A DNA stretch of 64,000 nucleotides from Lentzea sp. NBRC 102530 (GTDB lineage: Bacteria; Actinomycetota; Actinomycetes; Mycobacteriales; Pseudonocardiaceae), in the NCBI RefSeq assembly GCF_030269365.1, contig NZ_BSTF01000008.1, forward strand, positions 345,588-409,587, given 5' to 3'. The position numbers were made by a program, and so were the translations under genes. This document shows positions 52,602 through 59,950 of the stretch, in pieces; positions within the stretch are counted from its first letter, which is position 1; each line of letters begins with the position of its first letter. The notes beneath the pieces are model-generated. The model was not told the DNA's origin. It saw only the letters and a list, made by a program, of their open reading frames with translations, and made no database searches.

Positions 52602-52691
52602 ATGCTCGCCAAGGCACAGCTCGCGGGATGGCGGATTCTCGCCCTCATCGCCGGCGGTCTGCTGGCGCTGGCGTGGGGCTCCACGCCATGA
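52602..52691 (+). CDS. 29-codon hydrophobic peptide, possible leader peptide
   Basis: ATG at 52602 with GGAGGA 4-9 nt upstream; the frame ends TGA at 52689-52691. The 29-residue product has one hydrophobic helix (ILALIAGGLLALAWG). 22 of the 29 residues are Leu (7), Ala (7), Gly (4), Ile (2) or Trp (2), the amino acids of the six tRNA-like genes that follow. It could be a small membrane protein in its own right or a translated leader that senses charging. The stop codon lies inside the first of a set of alternative hairpins. Confidence 0.6.
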   Translation: MLAKAQLAGWRILALIAGGLLALAWGSTP

Positions 52692-52750
52692 CCTGATCCC
52701 CAGGTCATGACCTCGGAGCCGCCCACGGGAAACCTGGGCGGTTTTCTTTT
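52689..52750 (+). promoter_or_regulatory. attenuator-like hairpin set ending in an intrinsic terminator
   Basis: Three pairings are visible. Hairpin A: TGACCTG (52689-52695) with 52701-52707. Hairpin B: CCCAGGT (52699-52705) with ACCTGGG (52732-52738). Terminator C: CCGCCCA (52719-52725) with TGGGCGG (52735-52741), followed by TTTTCTTTT. B shares bases with both A and C, so A+C and B are mutually exclusive. Only 16 nt separate the terminator from the first tRNA-like gene, so the array probably depends on read-through. Confidence 0.6.
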
Positions 52751-52766
52751 TGGCCTGCGTCACAAT

Positions 52767-52835
52767 GCCGGTGAGCTTGGGAAGCGGAACTGCCTCCAAA
52801 ACAGTTTCCCGAGGGTTCGAGTCCTTCCATCGGTG
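52767..52835 (+). tRNA. tRNA-Trp-like (anticodon CCA), shortened D-arm
   Basis: 69 nt. The acceptor stem 52767-52773/52828-52834 pairs at all 7 positions (two G-U), and the T-arm 52811-52827 is canonical (GAGGG, loop TTCGAGT). Anticodon CCA (52796-52798) follows U33 and is followed by A37; the innermost anticodon-stem pair is a C-A mismatch. The D-arm is only 12 nt (52776-52787), folding at best as a small hairpin with a triloop. Discriminator G73 fits Trp identity. CCA is not encoded. Confidence 0.6.
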
Positions 52836-52850
52836 CTGCTCGAAAACAAT

Positions 52851-52923
52851 GCGGTCGTGGTGAACTCGGCGGACACGTCGGTCTTCCAAACCGAAGCAGG
52901 GGGTTCGATGCCCTCCGGCCGCT
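52851..52923 (+). tRNA. tRNA-Gly (TCC)
   Basis: 73 nt with a complete cloverleaf: acceptor 52851-52857/52916-52922, D-stem GTG/CAC with GG in the loop, anticodon stem TCGGT/ACCGA with loop CTTCCAA, T-loop TTCGATG, discriminator U73 as expected for Gly. The most canonical member of the array. CCA not encoded. Confidence 0.88.
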
Positions 52924-52935
52924 CGCACGAAGAAA

Positions 52936-53009
52936 GTGGATCTAGCCCAACTGGTAGAGGCACATGGTTGAGGGCCATGACAGTCGGGGTTCGACTCCCC
53001 GGATCCGCA
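52936..53009 (+). tRNA. tRNA-like gene with Leu anticodon GAG on a class I body
   Basis: 74 nt. Acceptor GTGGATC pairs fully with 53002-53008; D-loop carries GG; anticodon stem CATGG/CCATG encloses TTGAGGG, so the anticodon is GAG with G37. The variable loop is only 5 nt (52980-52984), whereas genuine tRNA-Leu has a long variable arm. Discriminator A73 fits Leu. CCA not encoded. Confidence 0.75.
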
Positions 53010-53010
53010 C

Positions 53011-53083
53011 GCCCCGGTAGCCCAACGGAAGAGGCAACGCGCTCAGAACGCGTCCAGTGCAGGTTCGAATCCTGCCCGCGGCA
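53011..53083 (+). tRNA. tRNA-like gene with Leu anticodon CAG on a class I body
   Basis: 73 nt, starting 1 nt after the previous gene. D-arm closely matches its neighbour (TAGCCCAAC...AGAGGCA). Anticodon stem ACGCG/CGCGT encloses CTCAGAA (anticodon CAG, A37). Variable loop 5 nt (CCAGT), again too short for Leu. The acceptor stem has a C4-C69 mismatch. T-arm GCAGG/CCTGC is canonical. Discriminator A73. Confidence 0.75.
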
Positions 53084-53099
53084 CTGCACAACTGAACAA

Positions 53100-53168
53100 G
53101 GGGGACGCGCCGGCGCGCAGGTGATCCTTGCAAGATCGCCCCGGAGGGTTCGACACCCTCGTCTTCCA
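53100..53168 (+). tRNA. tRNA-Ala-like (anticodon TGC), shortened D-arm
   Basis: 69 nt. The acceptor 53100-53106/53161-53167 includes a G3-U70 wobble pair, the alanyl-tRNA synthetase identity element, and discriminator A73 also fits. Anticodon stem TGATC/GATCG encloses CTTGCAA (anticodon TGC). The D-arm is again only 12 nt (53109-53120) and GC-palindromic. T-arm canonical. CCA not encoded. Confidence 0.65.
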
Positions 53169-53172
53169 CTTC

Positions 53173-53250
53173 CGTCCCGTAGCTCAGCCCGGTGAGAGCG
53201 TCCGCCTGATACGCGGTAGGTCCCAGGTTCAAATCCTGGCGGGACGACCA
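53173..53250 (+). tRNA. tRNA-Ile-like (anticodon GAT), CCA encoded
   Basis: 75 nt plus an encoded CCA (53248-53250), the only one of the six with CCA. Acceptor CGTCCCG pairs fully with 53240-53246, giving an unusual C1-G72 end. D-arm GCTC/GAGC, anticodon loop CTGATAC (GAT), T-arm CCAGG/CCTGG are canonical. The outermost anticodon-stem pair is a T-T mismatch. Discriminator A73 fits Ile. Confidence 0.82.
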
Positions 53251-53304
53251 TCGTTCGCTTGCGAACCAGTAGATTGGGCCCACGACCGACAGGGAGTGGG
53301 TGGA

Positions 53305-54156
53305 GTGGCACGTCTGCACGTCGGCTGCGCGATGTGGAACCACAAGGCATGGCCCGGACGGTTCCTGCCGCAACCGCTGCCGCCGAAGGAACGCCTGCGG
53401 GCGTACGCGGGCTGGTGCAACGCGGTCGAGGGCAACACCACCTTCTACGCGACCCCGGCCCGCAGCACCGTGCAGACGTGGGCGCAGCAGACCGACCCGG
53501 ACTTCCGGTTCGTCGTGAAGGTGCCGAAGGTCGTCACGCACGAACGCCGGTTCGCCGGGGTCGAGGCCGACATGCGCGCGTTCCTGGACGCGATCGACCC
53601 CCTCGGTGACCGCGCCGTGCTGTGGACCCAGCTGCCCGCGTCGTTCAGCCCTGCCGACGTCGAGGCGCTCGGCCGGTTCCTGCGCAGGCTGCCCGCCGAC
53701 CGCCGGCGTGCGGTCGAGGTGCGCCACCTGAGCTTCTTCACCGACGAACACGCGACGGCGTTGCTCGAAAGCACCCTCGCCGACGCGGACTCCGAGTGGA
53801 TCCCGTTCGACACTGAGGTCCTCTTCGCGAGCCCGCCGACCAGCGAGGGCGAGGCGGAGGCGTGGGCCAAGAAACCGAGGACGCCGCGCCGCACGCGCGC
53901 GCTGACCGACCGGCCCGTCGTCCGCTACCTGGGCAGAGACGCCGACGAGGAGACGGTCGAGGGCTGGCGGCCGTGGACCGAGGTGGTCGCGGGCTGGCTG
54001 CGCGAGGGCCGTTCGCCGACGTTCTTCGTGCACACCCCCAACAACGACGACGCACCCGCGCTCGCCCGCCGTTTCCACGACGACGTGCGGGCGTTGGTGC
54101 CGGAGCTCGACCCGCTGCCGGATCCGGCGCCGGTCGAGCCCGCCACGCTGTTCTGA
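53305..54156 (+). CDS. DUF72 family protein
   Basis: 283 residues from GTG 53305 (VARLHVGCAMWNHKAWPGRF); the open frame runs back through the tRNA array, so this first start after it is chosen. DUF72 (YecE-like) TIM-barrel signature: RLRAYAGWCNAVEGNTTFYA, then FRFVVKVPKVVTHERRF and AVEVRHLSFF. Function of the family is not established. The Nudix gene follows after 4 nt. Confidence 0.9.
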   Translation: MARLHVGCAMWNHKAWPGRFLPQPLPPKERLRAYAGWCNAVEGNTTFYATPARSTVQTWAQQTDPDFRFVVKVPKVVTHERRFAGVEADMRAFLDAIDPLGDRAVLWTQLPASFSPADVEALGRFLRRLPADRRRAVEVRHLSFFTDEHATALLESTLADADSEWIPFDTEVLFASPPTSEGEAEAWAKKPRTPRRTRALTDRPVVRYLGRDADEETVEGWRPWTEVVAGWLREGRSPTFFVHTPNNDDAPALARRFHDDVRALVPELDPLPDPAPVEPATLF

Positions 54157-54160
54157 GCCC

Positions 54161-54601
54161 GTGAACTCCAGCAGAGCGCTCTCCGGAGCCGGAGCCCTGT
54201 TCTTCGACGGAGCGGGGCGCCTTCTCCTCGTCGAGCCCACCTACAAGCCGCACTGGGAGATCCCAGGGGGCGTGATCGAGCACGGCGAGACGCCGAGCGA
54301 GGCCTGCCGCCGCGAGGTCTTCGAGGAACTGGGGCTGGAGCGCGAACCCGGCCGGTTGCTGGTGGCCGACTGGGCCCCGCGCGACGGCGAGGACCGCGTG
54401 CTGTTCGTGTTCGAGGGCGGTCTGATCGACGCGGCCGAGATCCGGTTGCAGGCCGAGGAACTCAGGTCGTTCACGTTCGTGCCACCGGAGGACGCCGGGC
54501 ACTTCCTGATCCCGCGGCTCACCCGCCGGGTCACCGAAGCGGTGCGGGCCAGGGAGTCGGGCGAGACCCGCTACCTCGAACACGGCCGCCCTCCGCGGTA
54601 G
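54161..54601 (+). CDS. Nudix hydrolase
   Basis: 146 residues. The Nudix box GGVIEHGETPSEACRREVFE then ELGL (near residues 32-54) has all Mg-binding positions (G-x5-E-x7-R-E-x2-E-E-x-G). It hydrolyses a nucleoside-diphosphate-linked substrate; which one is unknown. GTG start 4 nt after the DUF72 stop, so likely co-transcribed with it. Confidence 0.9.
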   Translation: MNSSRALSGAGALFFDGAGRLLLVEPTYKPHWEIPGGVIEHGETPSEACRREVFEELGLEREPGRLLVADWAPRDGEDRVLFVFEGGLIDAAEIRLQAEELRSFTFVPPEDAGHFLIPRLTRRVTEAVRARESGETRYLEHGRPPR

Positions 54602-54645
54602 ACGACCACCCTGCCGTGTGCTCCTCTGAACGGCCTAACCGGTGC

Positions 54646-54651
54646 TACTCT
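54646..54651 (+). promoter_or_regulatory. possible -10 element for the terpenoid operon
   Basis: TACTCT at 54646-54651 lies in the 93-bp gap before the cyclase start (54695). The -35 is not clear. The next three genes overlap each other, so this gap should hold the only operon promoter. Confidence 0.35.
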
Positions 54652-54694
54652 CTGTGTTCCTAGGGTTACGCAGTTGCTATCTCCGGGGGCCGCG

Positions 54695-55972
54695 ATGAGG
54701 CTGTCAGCGCAACTCGCAGACGATCCCTGGAGCGGCATTTCACCGTCCGTGTACGAGACGGGCAGGCTCGTCGCGCTGGCGCCGTGGCTGAAGGGCCACC
54801 AGGCCAGGATCCGGTACCTGCTGGACAGCCAGCACGCGGACGGCACCTGGGGCGGTCCCGGGGAGTACGCGCTGGTCCCGACGTTGAGCGCGGTCGACGC
54901 CCTGGGCAGGCACCCGGCGGCGCGGCGGGGTCTCGCGGCGTTGCGGCGGCTGCTCAGCCGTCCGGTGAAGCTGCCGGACACGGTCGCGGTCGAGCTCATC
55001 GTGCCCGCGCTCGCGGAACGACTCGGCCTGCGCACACCGTTCGACCCCCGGCCGTTGCACGCGCTGCGCCACCGGCCGTTGCCGGACAAGCTCTGGCACA
55101 CCCTCGAGATCTTCGGCCCGCGGCCCGAGGTCGTGCCCGTCGGCGGCATCGTGGCCGCGAGCCCGGCCGCGACGGCGGTGCACCTCGGCATGCCTCGACC
55201 GGGTGACGGTCTGCGGTACTTGGAGGCGGTCCAAGAAGCGCACGGTGGGCCGGTGCCCGCCGGGGTGCCGGTGCCGTTGTTCGAACGGTCCTGGATCGTC
55301 GTCGCGCTGAAGTCCGCGGGCCTGGACGTGCCCGATGCCGCGATCGGTGAGATCGCGGCCGCGTTCGGGCCACGCGGTGCGGCCGGGGGACCGGGGCTGC
55401 CCGCCGACGCCGACGACACCGCGACCGCGTTGCACGCCCTCGCGTTGTGCGACAGCCCCGGCCCGATCAGCACCCTCGGCCGTTATCGCGAAGCCCGGCA
55501 CTTCGCCTGCTTCCCGGGCGAGCGCACGCCGTCGACCAGCACGAACGCCCACGCGCTGCAGGCTTTGCGCCACGACCGCGCGCTGGAGGAGTGGTTGCGG
55601 GACATGCAGGAACCGGACGGCAGCTGGCGCGACAAGTGGCACGCCTCGCCGTACTACGCGACAGCGTGCGTCACGAACGCCCTAAGGGGCAACGAAAAAG
55701 CCGTCGACTGGGTGCTCGCGACGCAACGCGCCGACGGTTCGTGGGGCCGGTGGGAAGGCACCTACGAGGAAACCGCCTACGCCATCAGGATCCTGGCGTG
55801 GTCGGCGCGGGACGTCACGGCCGCGACGGGGCGTGGTGCGCAGTTCCTGCACAGCTGGGGAGAGCGCCCGCACCCGCCGCTGTGGCATGACAAAGACCTT
55901 TACACCCCGACGAGAATCGTGCAGGCCGAAGGCGTGGCGGCCCTGCACCTGGCCTGCGCGGTGAGCCGGTGA
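54695..55972 (+). CDS. class II terpene cyclase (DxDD type)
   Basis: 425 residues from ATG 54695 (GGGGG upstream). The protonation motif DxDD is present in LPADADDTATALHALALCD (near residue 234). QW-like repeats such as DSQHADGTWGGPGEY and DGSWRDKWHASPYYATA mark the beta-gamma fold of class II diterpene cyclases. No DDxxD class I motif. Expected reaction: protonation-initiated cyclisation of GGPP (or FPP) to a bicyclic labdane/drimane-type diphosphate. Somewhat shorter than the common ~500-residue bacterial forms. The stop overlaps the P450 start (GTGA). Confidence 0.85.
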   Translation: MRLSAQLADDPWSGISPSVYETGRLVALAPWLKGHQARIRYLLDSQHADGTWGGPGEYALVPTLSAVDALGRHPAARRGLAALRRLLSRPVKLPDTVAVELIVPALAERLGLRTPFDPRPLHALRHRPLPDKLWHTLEIFGPRPEVVPVGGIVAASPAATAVHLGMPRPGDGLRYLEAVQEAHGGPVPAGVPVPLFERSWIVVALKSAGLDVPDAAIGEIAAAFGPRGAAGGPGLPADADDTATALHALALCDSPGPISTLGRYREARHFACFPGERTPSTSTNAHALQALRHDRALEEWLRDMQEPDGSWRDKWHASPYYATACVTNALRGNEKAVDWVLATQRADGSWGRWEGTYEETAYAIRILAWSARDVTAATGRGAQFLHSWGERPHPPLWHDKDLYTPTRIVQAEGVAALHLACAVSR

Positions 55973-57048
55973 ACCGCACCGAGCTGAGGTTCGCGTGGCG
56001 GCTGGTCCCGTTCCTCGACTCGGTGCAGGGCGTCGAGGACGGCCTGGTCCGGCTGCGCGAACGGCGCTGGCTGGTCTGGCACCCGGACGTCGTGGCGGCG
56101 TTGTTCCGCAACGACCGGGCGTTGAGCCATCCGCCGAGCCGGACGCTGAGTCCGTTGCTGGGCAACCGGTCCGTGCTCTGGCTCGACGGCCCCGAGCACA
56201 CCGCGTACCGGCGCGCGCTCGTCCCCCTGCTGCGCGGCGAGCAGCACCGGACGCTGATCGAGGAGGAGGTCGCCCGGGCAGTCCGTGTGTTGCCGACCGG
56301 GCCGACGAGCCTGACCGGGTGGACCAGGACGCTGACCCTGCGGATCATCGGCCGGGTCGTCTTCGGCGTGCACGACGACGAGCTGCTCACGGCGTTCCGC
56401 CGCTGGCTGGACCGGCGCCTCGGCAGCCGCGTGCGCACCCTCGCGCACCGCTGGCTCACCCCTGGCGCCACCCGGTCGGACCCGCGGCTGGACGCGATGG
56501 TGTTGCGGCGCGCGCAGTCCGCCGAACCTCCAGCGCTCGCGGCCCGTCTGCCGCGCACCGACCTGCGCGACCAGGTCGTGTCGTTGTTGTTCGCGGGGCA
56601 CGAGACGACGGCGAGCGCCACGGCGTGGACGGTGTACTGGATGCACCGGGCGGGCATCACCGACCGGCTCGACCTGGTCGACGCGGCGATCGCGGAGTCG
56701 TTGCGGTTGTCGCCGCCCGCGACCCTGGCCGGCAACCGGATGAGCGCCGACGGCATGGTGCTCACCCCGTCGATCTACCTCGCGCACAGGCGGGCCGCGA
56801 CGTACGAGAACCCGCACGTGTTCGACCCGTTCCGCGTGCCGCCGCCCACCGGGGCGTTCTTCCCGTTCGGCGGGGGAGTGCGGCACTGCCCCGGCCGCGA
56901 CCTGGCGTTGCTGGAGATCCGGCTGATCGTCACGGCGTTGTTGCGGCACCGGCACGTCCAGCTCGGTTCGTCCAGCACACCCCAGTTGCGGGGCGCCGCG
57001 ATGGCGCCACCGCCGAACCTCGCGATGGTGGCCACTTGCCGGCGTTGA
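55969..57048 (+). CDS. cytochrome P450
   Basis: 359 residues, short at the N-terminus compared with the usual ~400. I-helix oxygen motif AGHETT (near residue 205), ExxR in ESLRL (near residue 243) and heme loop FFPFGGGVRHCPGRDLAL (Cys near residue 305) are intact. It is coupled by overlaps to the cyclase and to the UbiA gene, so it probably oxidises their product. No dedicated ferredoxin is encoded nearby. Confidence 0.93.
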   Translation: MNRTELRFAWRLVPFLDSVQGVEDGLVRLRERRWLVWHPDVVAALFRNDRALSHPPSRTLSPLLGNRSVLWLDGPEHTAYRRALVPLLRGEQHRTLIEEEVARAVRVLPTGPTSLTGWTRTLTLRIIGRVVFGVHDDELLTAFRRWLDRRLGSRVRTLAHRWLTPGATRSDPRLDAMVLRRAQSAEPPALAARLPRTDLRDQVVSLLFAGHETTASATAWTVYWMHRAGITDRLDLVDAAIAESLRLSPPATLAGNRMSADGMVLTPSIYLAHRRAATYENPHVFDPFRVPPPTGAFFPFGGGVRHCPGRDLALLEIRLIVTALLRHRHVQLGSSSTPQLRGAAMAPPPNLAMVATCRR

Positions 57049-57866
57049 TCCACCTCCACCGCCTGGAGCACCCGTTCGGCACCCACTACGCGTGCGCCGC
57101 CGCGTGGGGTGCCTGCTACGCGACGAGGTTCGACCTCGCGGTGGTGATCGCGGTGCTCGCCAACTTCGTCGCGATCATCTCCGGCAACCCGTTGAACGCC
57201 TACGCCGATCTGCGCAACGACGTGCACACCGACGAGAAGCGGCACCTGGTCCAGGCCGTGCGGGAGATCGGGGCGGCCAAGGTGCTGGCGCTGGCTGTCT
57301 TCGAGATGGTCTTCGCGCTGGCGCTGGCGGTCGCCGTCTCGTGGCCGGTCGCGGCCGGTGTCGGGCTGATCCTGGTGCTGTACCTGGCCTACAACCTCGA
57401 ACCGGTGCGGCTGAAGCGGCGCGGGTACGCCGGACCGGTGGCGCTGGCGACCGCGGCGGGCCTGCTGCCGAGCATCACGGCCTACTCGGCCGCCGGGGGA
57501 CAGCCGGAACCCGCGGTGTGGCTGGTGTTCTCCGGCGTCGCGTGCCTCGCGACGGGCCGCGCGTTGTGGTGGGCCGTGCCCGATCGCCGCGGTGACGCGC
57601 GGGCCGGCTCGCGCACCCCGGTCGTCCTGTACGGGACCCGGCACGCGCTGAACGCCACCACGCAGCTGACAGTCGGCGGGTTGCTGCTGGTCGGCGGCGG
57701 GCTGTGGTTCCGGTTCGGCGTGTTCTGGGCTTTCGCCGGTGTCGTGGCGTGTTCGTTGTTCCTGCTGGCGCGAGACCTGCCGTCGGCACGTCAGCAGCTC
57801 CGGTACGGCATGTCGCTGGCCGTCACCTCGACGATCGTGCTGGCCGCGATTCCGTTGCTCGCCTAG
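57036..57866 (+). CDS. UbiA-family membrane prenyltransferase or terpene cyclase
   Basis: 276 residues, no ATG/GTG; start at TTG 57036 or TTG 57045 (TTGA overlap with the P450 stop). About eight helices. Asp motif 1 is NAYADLRND (near residue 50, N-x3-D-x3-D), and motif 2 is VPDRRGDARAGSRT (near residue 185). YNLEPVRLKRRGYAG is a UbiA-type loop. Family members prenylate aromatics, and one branch cyclises prenyl diphosphates. With a class II cyclase and P450 but no class I synthase, either role fits; the second is the more interesting. Confidence 0.8.
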   Translation: MPALIHLHRLEHPFGTHYACAAAWGACYATRFDLAVVIAVLANFVAIISGNPLNAYADLRNDVHTDEKRHLVQAVREIGAAKVLALAVFEMVFALALAVAVSWPVAAGVGLILVLYLAYNLEPVRLKRRGYAGPVALATAAGLLPSITAYSAAGGQPEPAVWLVFSGVACLATGRALWWAVPDRRGDARAGSRTPVVLYGTRHALNATTQLTVGGLLLVGGGLWFRFGVFWAFAGVVACSLFLLARDLPSARQQLRYGMSLAVTSTIVLAAIPLLA

Positions 57867-58663
57867 GGCTTGCGCGCGAGACCGCCGCAGCCGTGGAAGT
57901 GCTCGGGGTTGCGGTCCTGCACCTCGGCGGGATCGGGTTCCCACAACGGGATCGGCACGACGCCGGGGTGCAGGACCTCCATGCCGTCGAAGAACCGCAC
58001 GACCTGCTCCGGGTACCGGAACGTGAACTCCGGCAGCGGCTGATCCCTGTACATGGCGCCGAAAAGTCCGACGGCGGCGAGCATGAACGGGTCGCGGCAC
58101 GTGTGCGAGAGCCCGAGGTAGCTGCCGGGGGAGAGCGCGTCCAGGTAGCTCGCCAGGACCTTCTGCGGCTGGGCGTCGTCCGAGACGAAGTGGAGCACGT
58201 CCAGGACCAGCACGGCGACCGGTTCGCCGAGGTCCAGGGTTTCGGTGACCTCCCGCGAGCGCAGCACTTCCTCCGGATCGCACAGGTCCGCGCAGAGGTA
58301 GGCGACGCGCGGGTCGTCCTGCACGAGCGCCCGGCCCTCCGCCGCCACCGCGGGGTCGATCTCCACGTACACCACGCGCGCGCCGGGGGCGGCGAGGTGC
58401 ACGTTGCCCGCGGTGGGCAGGCCGGAACCGAGGTCGAGGAACTGCCGCACGCCGAGCGCGGTCAGCCGCCGGACCACCCGGCCGAGGTACGCCCTGTGCG
58501 TGCGGCACAGGTACGGCAGGTGCGGTGCGGCGGACACCAACGCGTCGGCGAGCCGGTGGTCGGCCTCGGCGTTGCAGGTGCCGCCGAGCCAGTAGTCCCT
58601 GACCCGCGCGGTGTTGGGGAGTTCCGGGCCGTTCACTCCCGGGGCCCAGATGGGGGTGGCCAC
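57863..58663 (-). CDS. DUF574-type SAM-dependent methyltransferase
   Basis: 266 residues. The family start VNGPELPNTARVRDYWLGGT and the SAM loop FLDLGSGLPTAGNVHLAA (near residues 75-93) with ARVVYVEIDP are clear. This group is expanded in actinobacteria; substrates are unknown. It converges with the UbiA gene (4-bp overlap), so it is not in the same operon, although it could act in the same pathway. Confidence 0.88.
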   Translation of the reverse strand: MATPIWAPGVNGPELPNTARVRDYWLGGTCNAEADHRLADALVSAAPHLPYLCRTHRAYLGRVVRRLTALGVRQFLDLGSGLPTAGNVHLAAPGARVVYVEIDPAVAAEGRALVQDDPRVAYLCADLCDPEEVLRSREVTETLDLGEPVAVLVLDVLHFVSDDAQPQKVLASYLDALSPGSYLGLSHTCRDPFMLAAVGLFGAMYRDQPLPEFTFRYPEQVVRFFDGMEVLHPGVVPIPLWEPDPAEVQDRNPEHFHGCGGLARKP

Positions 58664-58731
58664 GGGGACTACTTACTGGATCGGCGCTTGGAGGCGCACC
58701 AAGCCGACCAGAGGTGTACCCGATCGAGTGA

Positions 58732-59868
58732 TCAGACCGGTGAGGTCTGCGCGACCAGGAAGCCCACCACGTCGTCCAGCCTTCCCCTGCGCGCGAACGC
58801 CCTCCGTTGCCGCACCGCGCCCGTGCCGTCGAGCAGCAACCGGTCGATCCCGGTCGCCACCAGTTCGTAGTCGCCCGCGAACTCGAGCGCCGGACGGATC
58901 CACCGCAGCAACGACGCGACGATCGACGACGCCGGTGTCGGCGACCCCGTCACCGGGTCGATGCCGAAGCCCTCCAGGCCGTCCCGCGCCGCCCGCCACA
59001 TCGCGACCTTCAACAGGTGCGGCGGCAGTTTCGGCGGCGGTGCGCCGGAACCCAGTGCGGTGGCGGCGATCCCGCGCACCAAGGCGGCCATCAGCACCGC
59101 CTCCTCGACCGTCGGCGCGACGTCCGAGACCCGCAGTTCCAGCGTGGGGTGCCGGGCCGACAGCCGGACGTCCCAGTAGAGCATCCCCGCGTCGATCGCC
59201 GCGCCGCTCGCGACGATCTCCTCCCTGGCCGCGTAGTACTCGGCCGCGGACTCGAAGTGCGGCGGCGCACCCGAGGTGGGCCAACGGTTCCAGACCACGT
59301 ACCGCCAACTCGCGTAGCCCGTGTCGCCGTCGAGCCAGTACGGGGAGTTCGCCCCCAGCGCGAGAAGCGTGGGCAGCCACGGCCTGAGGTGGTTGCTGAC
59401 GAAGATCTTCGCCTCGTCGTCCGGCAGCCCCACGTGCACGTGACAACCGCAGATCGCGAGGTCGTTGGTGAGCGCTCCCATCTCCTGCGCCATCTTGTGG
59501 TAGCGCGGGGAGTTCGTGAGCGGTGTCGGCATCGTGAGCCCCAGCACCGGGGTCCCGGTCGCGGCGAGCCTCGCGTCGTGCCGCCCGGCCCGTTCGATGA
59601 GCGCTTTCCGCGCTGTGGCCAGCTGATCGCGCAACACGGTCATGTCCGTGCAGACACCACTGGCCGATTCCACCTGGTATTGCGCGATTTCCTGCTGCAG
59701 ATCGACCTCGTACCGGTCCGCACCGGCGAGAACGTCCTTGGCGCGGTTGGCCAAATGCCCCGTGGCCGCTTCGACGAGAACGAATTCTTCTTCCACGCCA
59801 ACGGTGAGGAGGCCGTCCGTGCTTCTGCGCTGCGCGGGTACCGCTTGAGTTCTGCTGCCGACCTGCAC
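58732..59868 (-). CDS. carboxylate-amine ligase, YbdK/GCS2 type
   Basis: 378 residues from GTG 59868, chosen because AGGAGG is 6 nt upstream. VGVEEEFVLVEAATGHL (near residue 23) is the ATP/Mg-binding start of the glutamate-cysteine-ligase 2 fold, and ICGCHVHVGLPDDEA with THPTLELRVSDVAPT-like segment ARHPTLELRVSDVAPT follow. Such enzymes have weak gamma-glutamylcysteine ligase activity; in mycothiol producers the true substrate is unclear. Confidence 0.88.
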   Translation of the reverse strand: MQVGSRTQAVPAQRRSTDGLLTVGVEEEFVLVEAATGHLANRAKDVLAGADRYEVDLQQEIAQYQVESASGVCTDMTVLRDQLATARKALIERAGRHDARLAATGTPVLGLTMPTPLTNSPRYHKMAQEMGALTNDLAICGCHVHVGLPDDEAKIFVSNHLRPWLPTLLALGANSPYWLDGDTGYASWRYVVWNRWPTSGAPPHFESAAEYYAAREEIVASGAAIDAGMLYWDVRLSARHPTLELRVSDVAPTVEEAVLMAALVRGIAATALGSGAPPPKLPPHLLKVAMWRAARDGLEGFGIDPVTGSPTPASSIVASLLRWIRPALEFAGDYELVATGIDRLLLDGTGAVRQRRAFARRGRLDDVVGFLVAQTSPV

Positions 59869-59950
59869 GCCGAACCTCCTGTGCATTGAGTAGCACGCTC
59901 GATGCTATGAGTGATCAGCGCGCCGCACAGGAGGCGTTCGGTTGTACTTC

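Noticed and set aside
52760..53350. Long minus-strand ORF opposite the tRNA array
   Set aside because: Its product carries PGFEPGT, QDSNLHW and GSRTPTV motifs, the well-known false peptides produced by translating tRNA genes antisense.
52942..54240. 432-codon minus-strand ORF
   Set aside because: It is antisense to the DUF72 gene and to tRNA genes, with the same tRNA-antisense motifs; composition is shadow-like.
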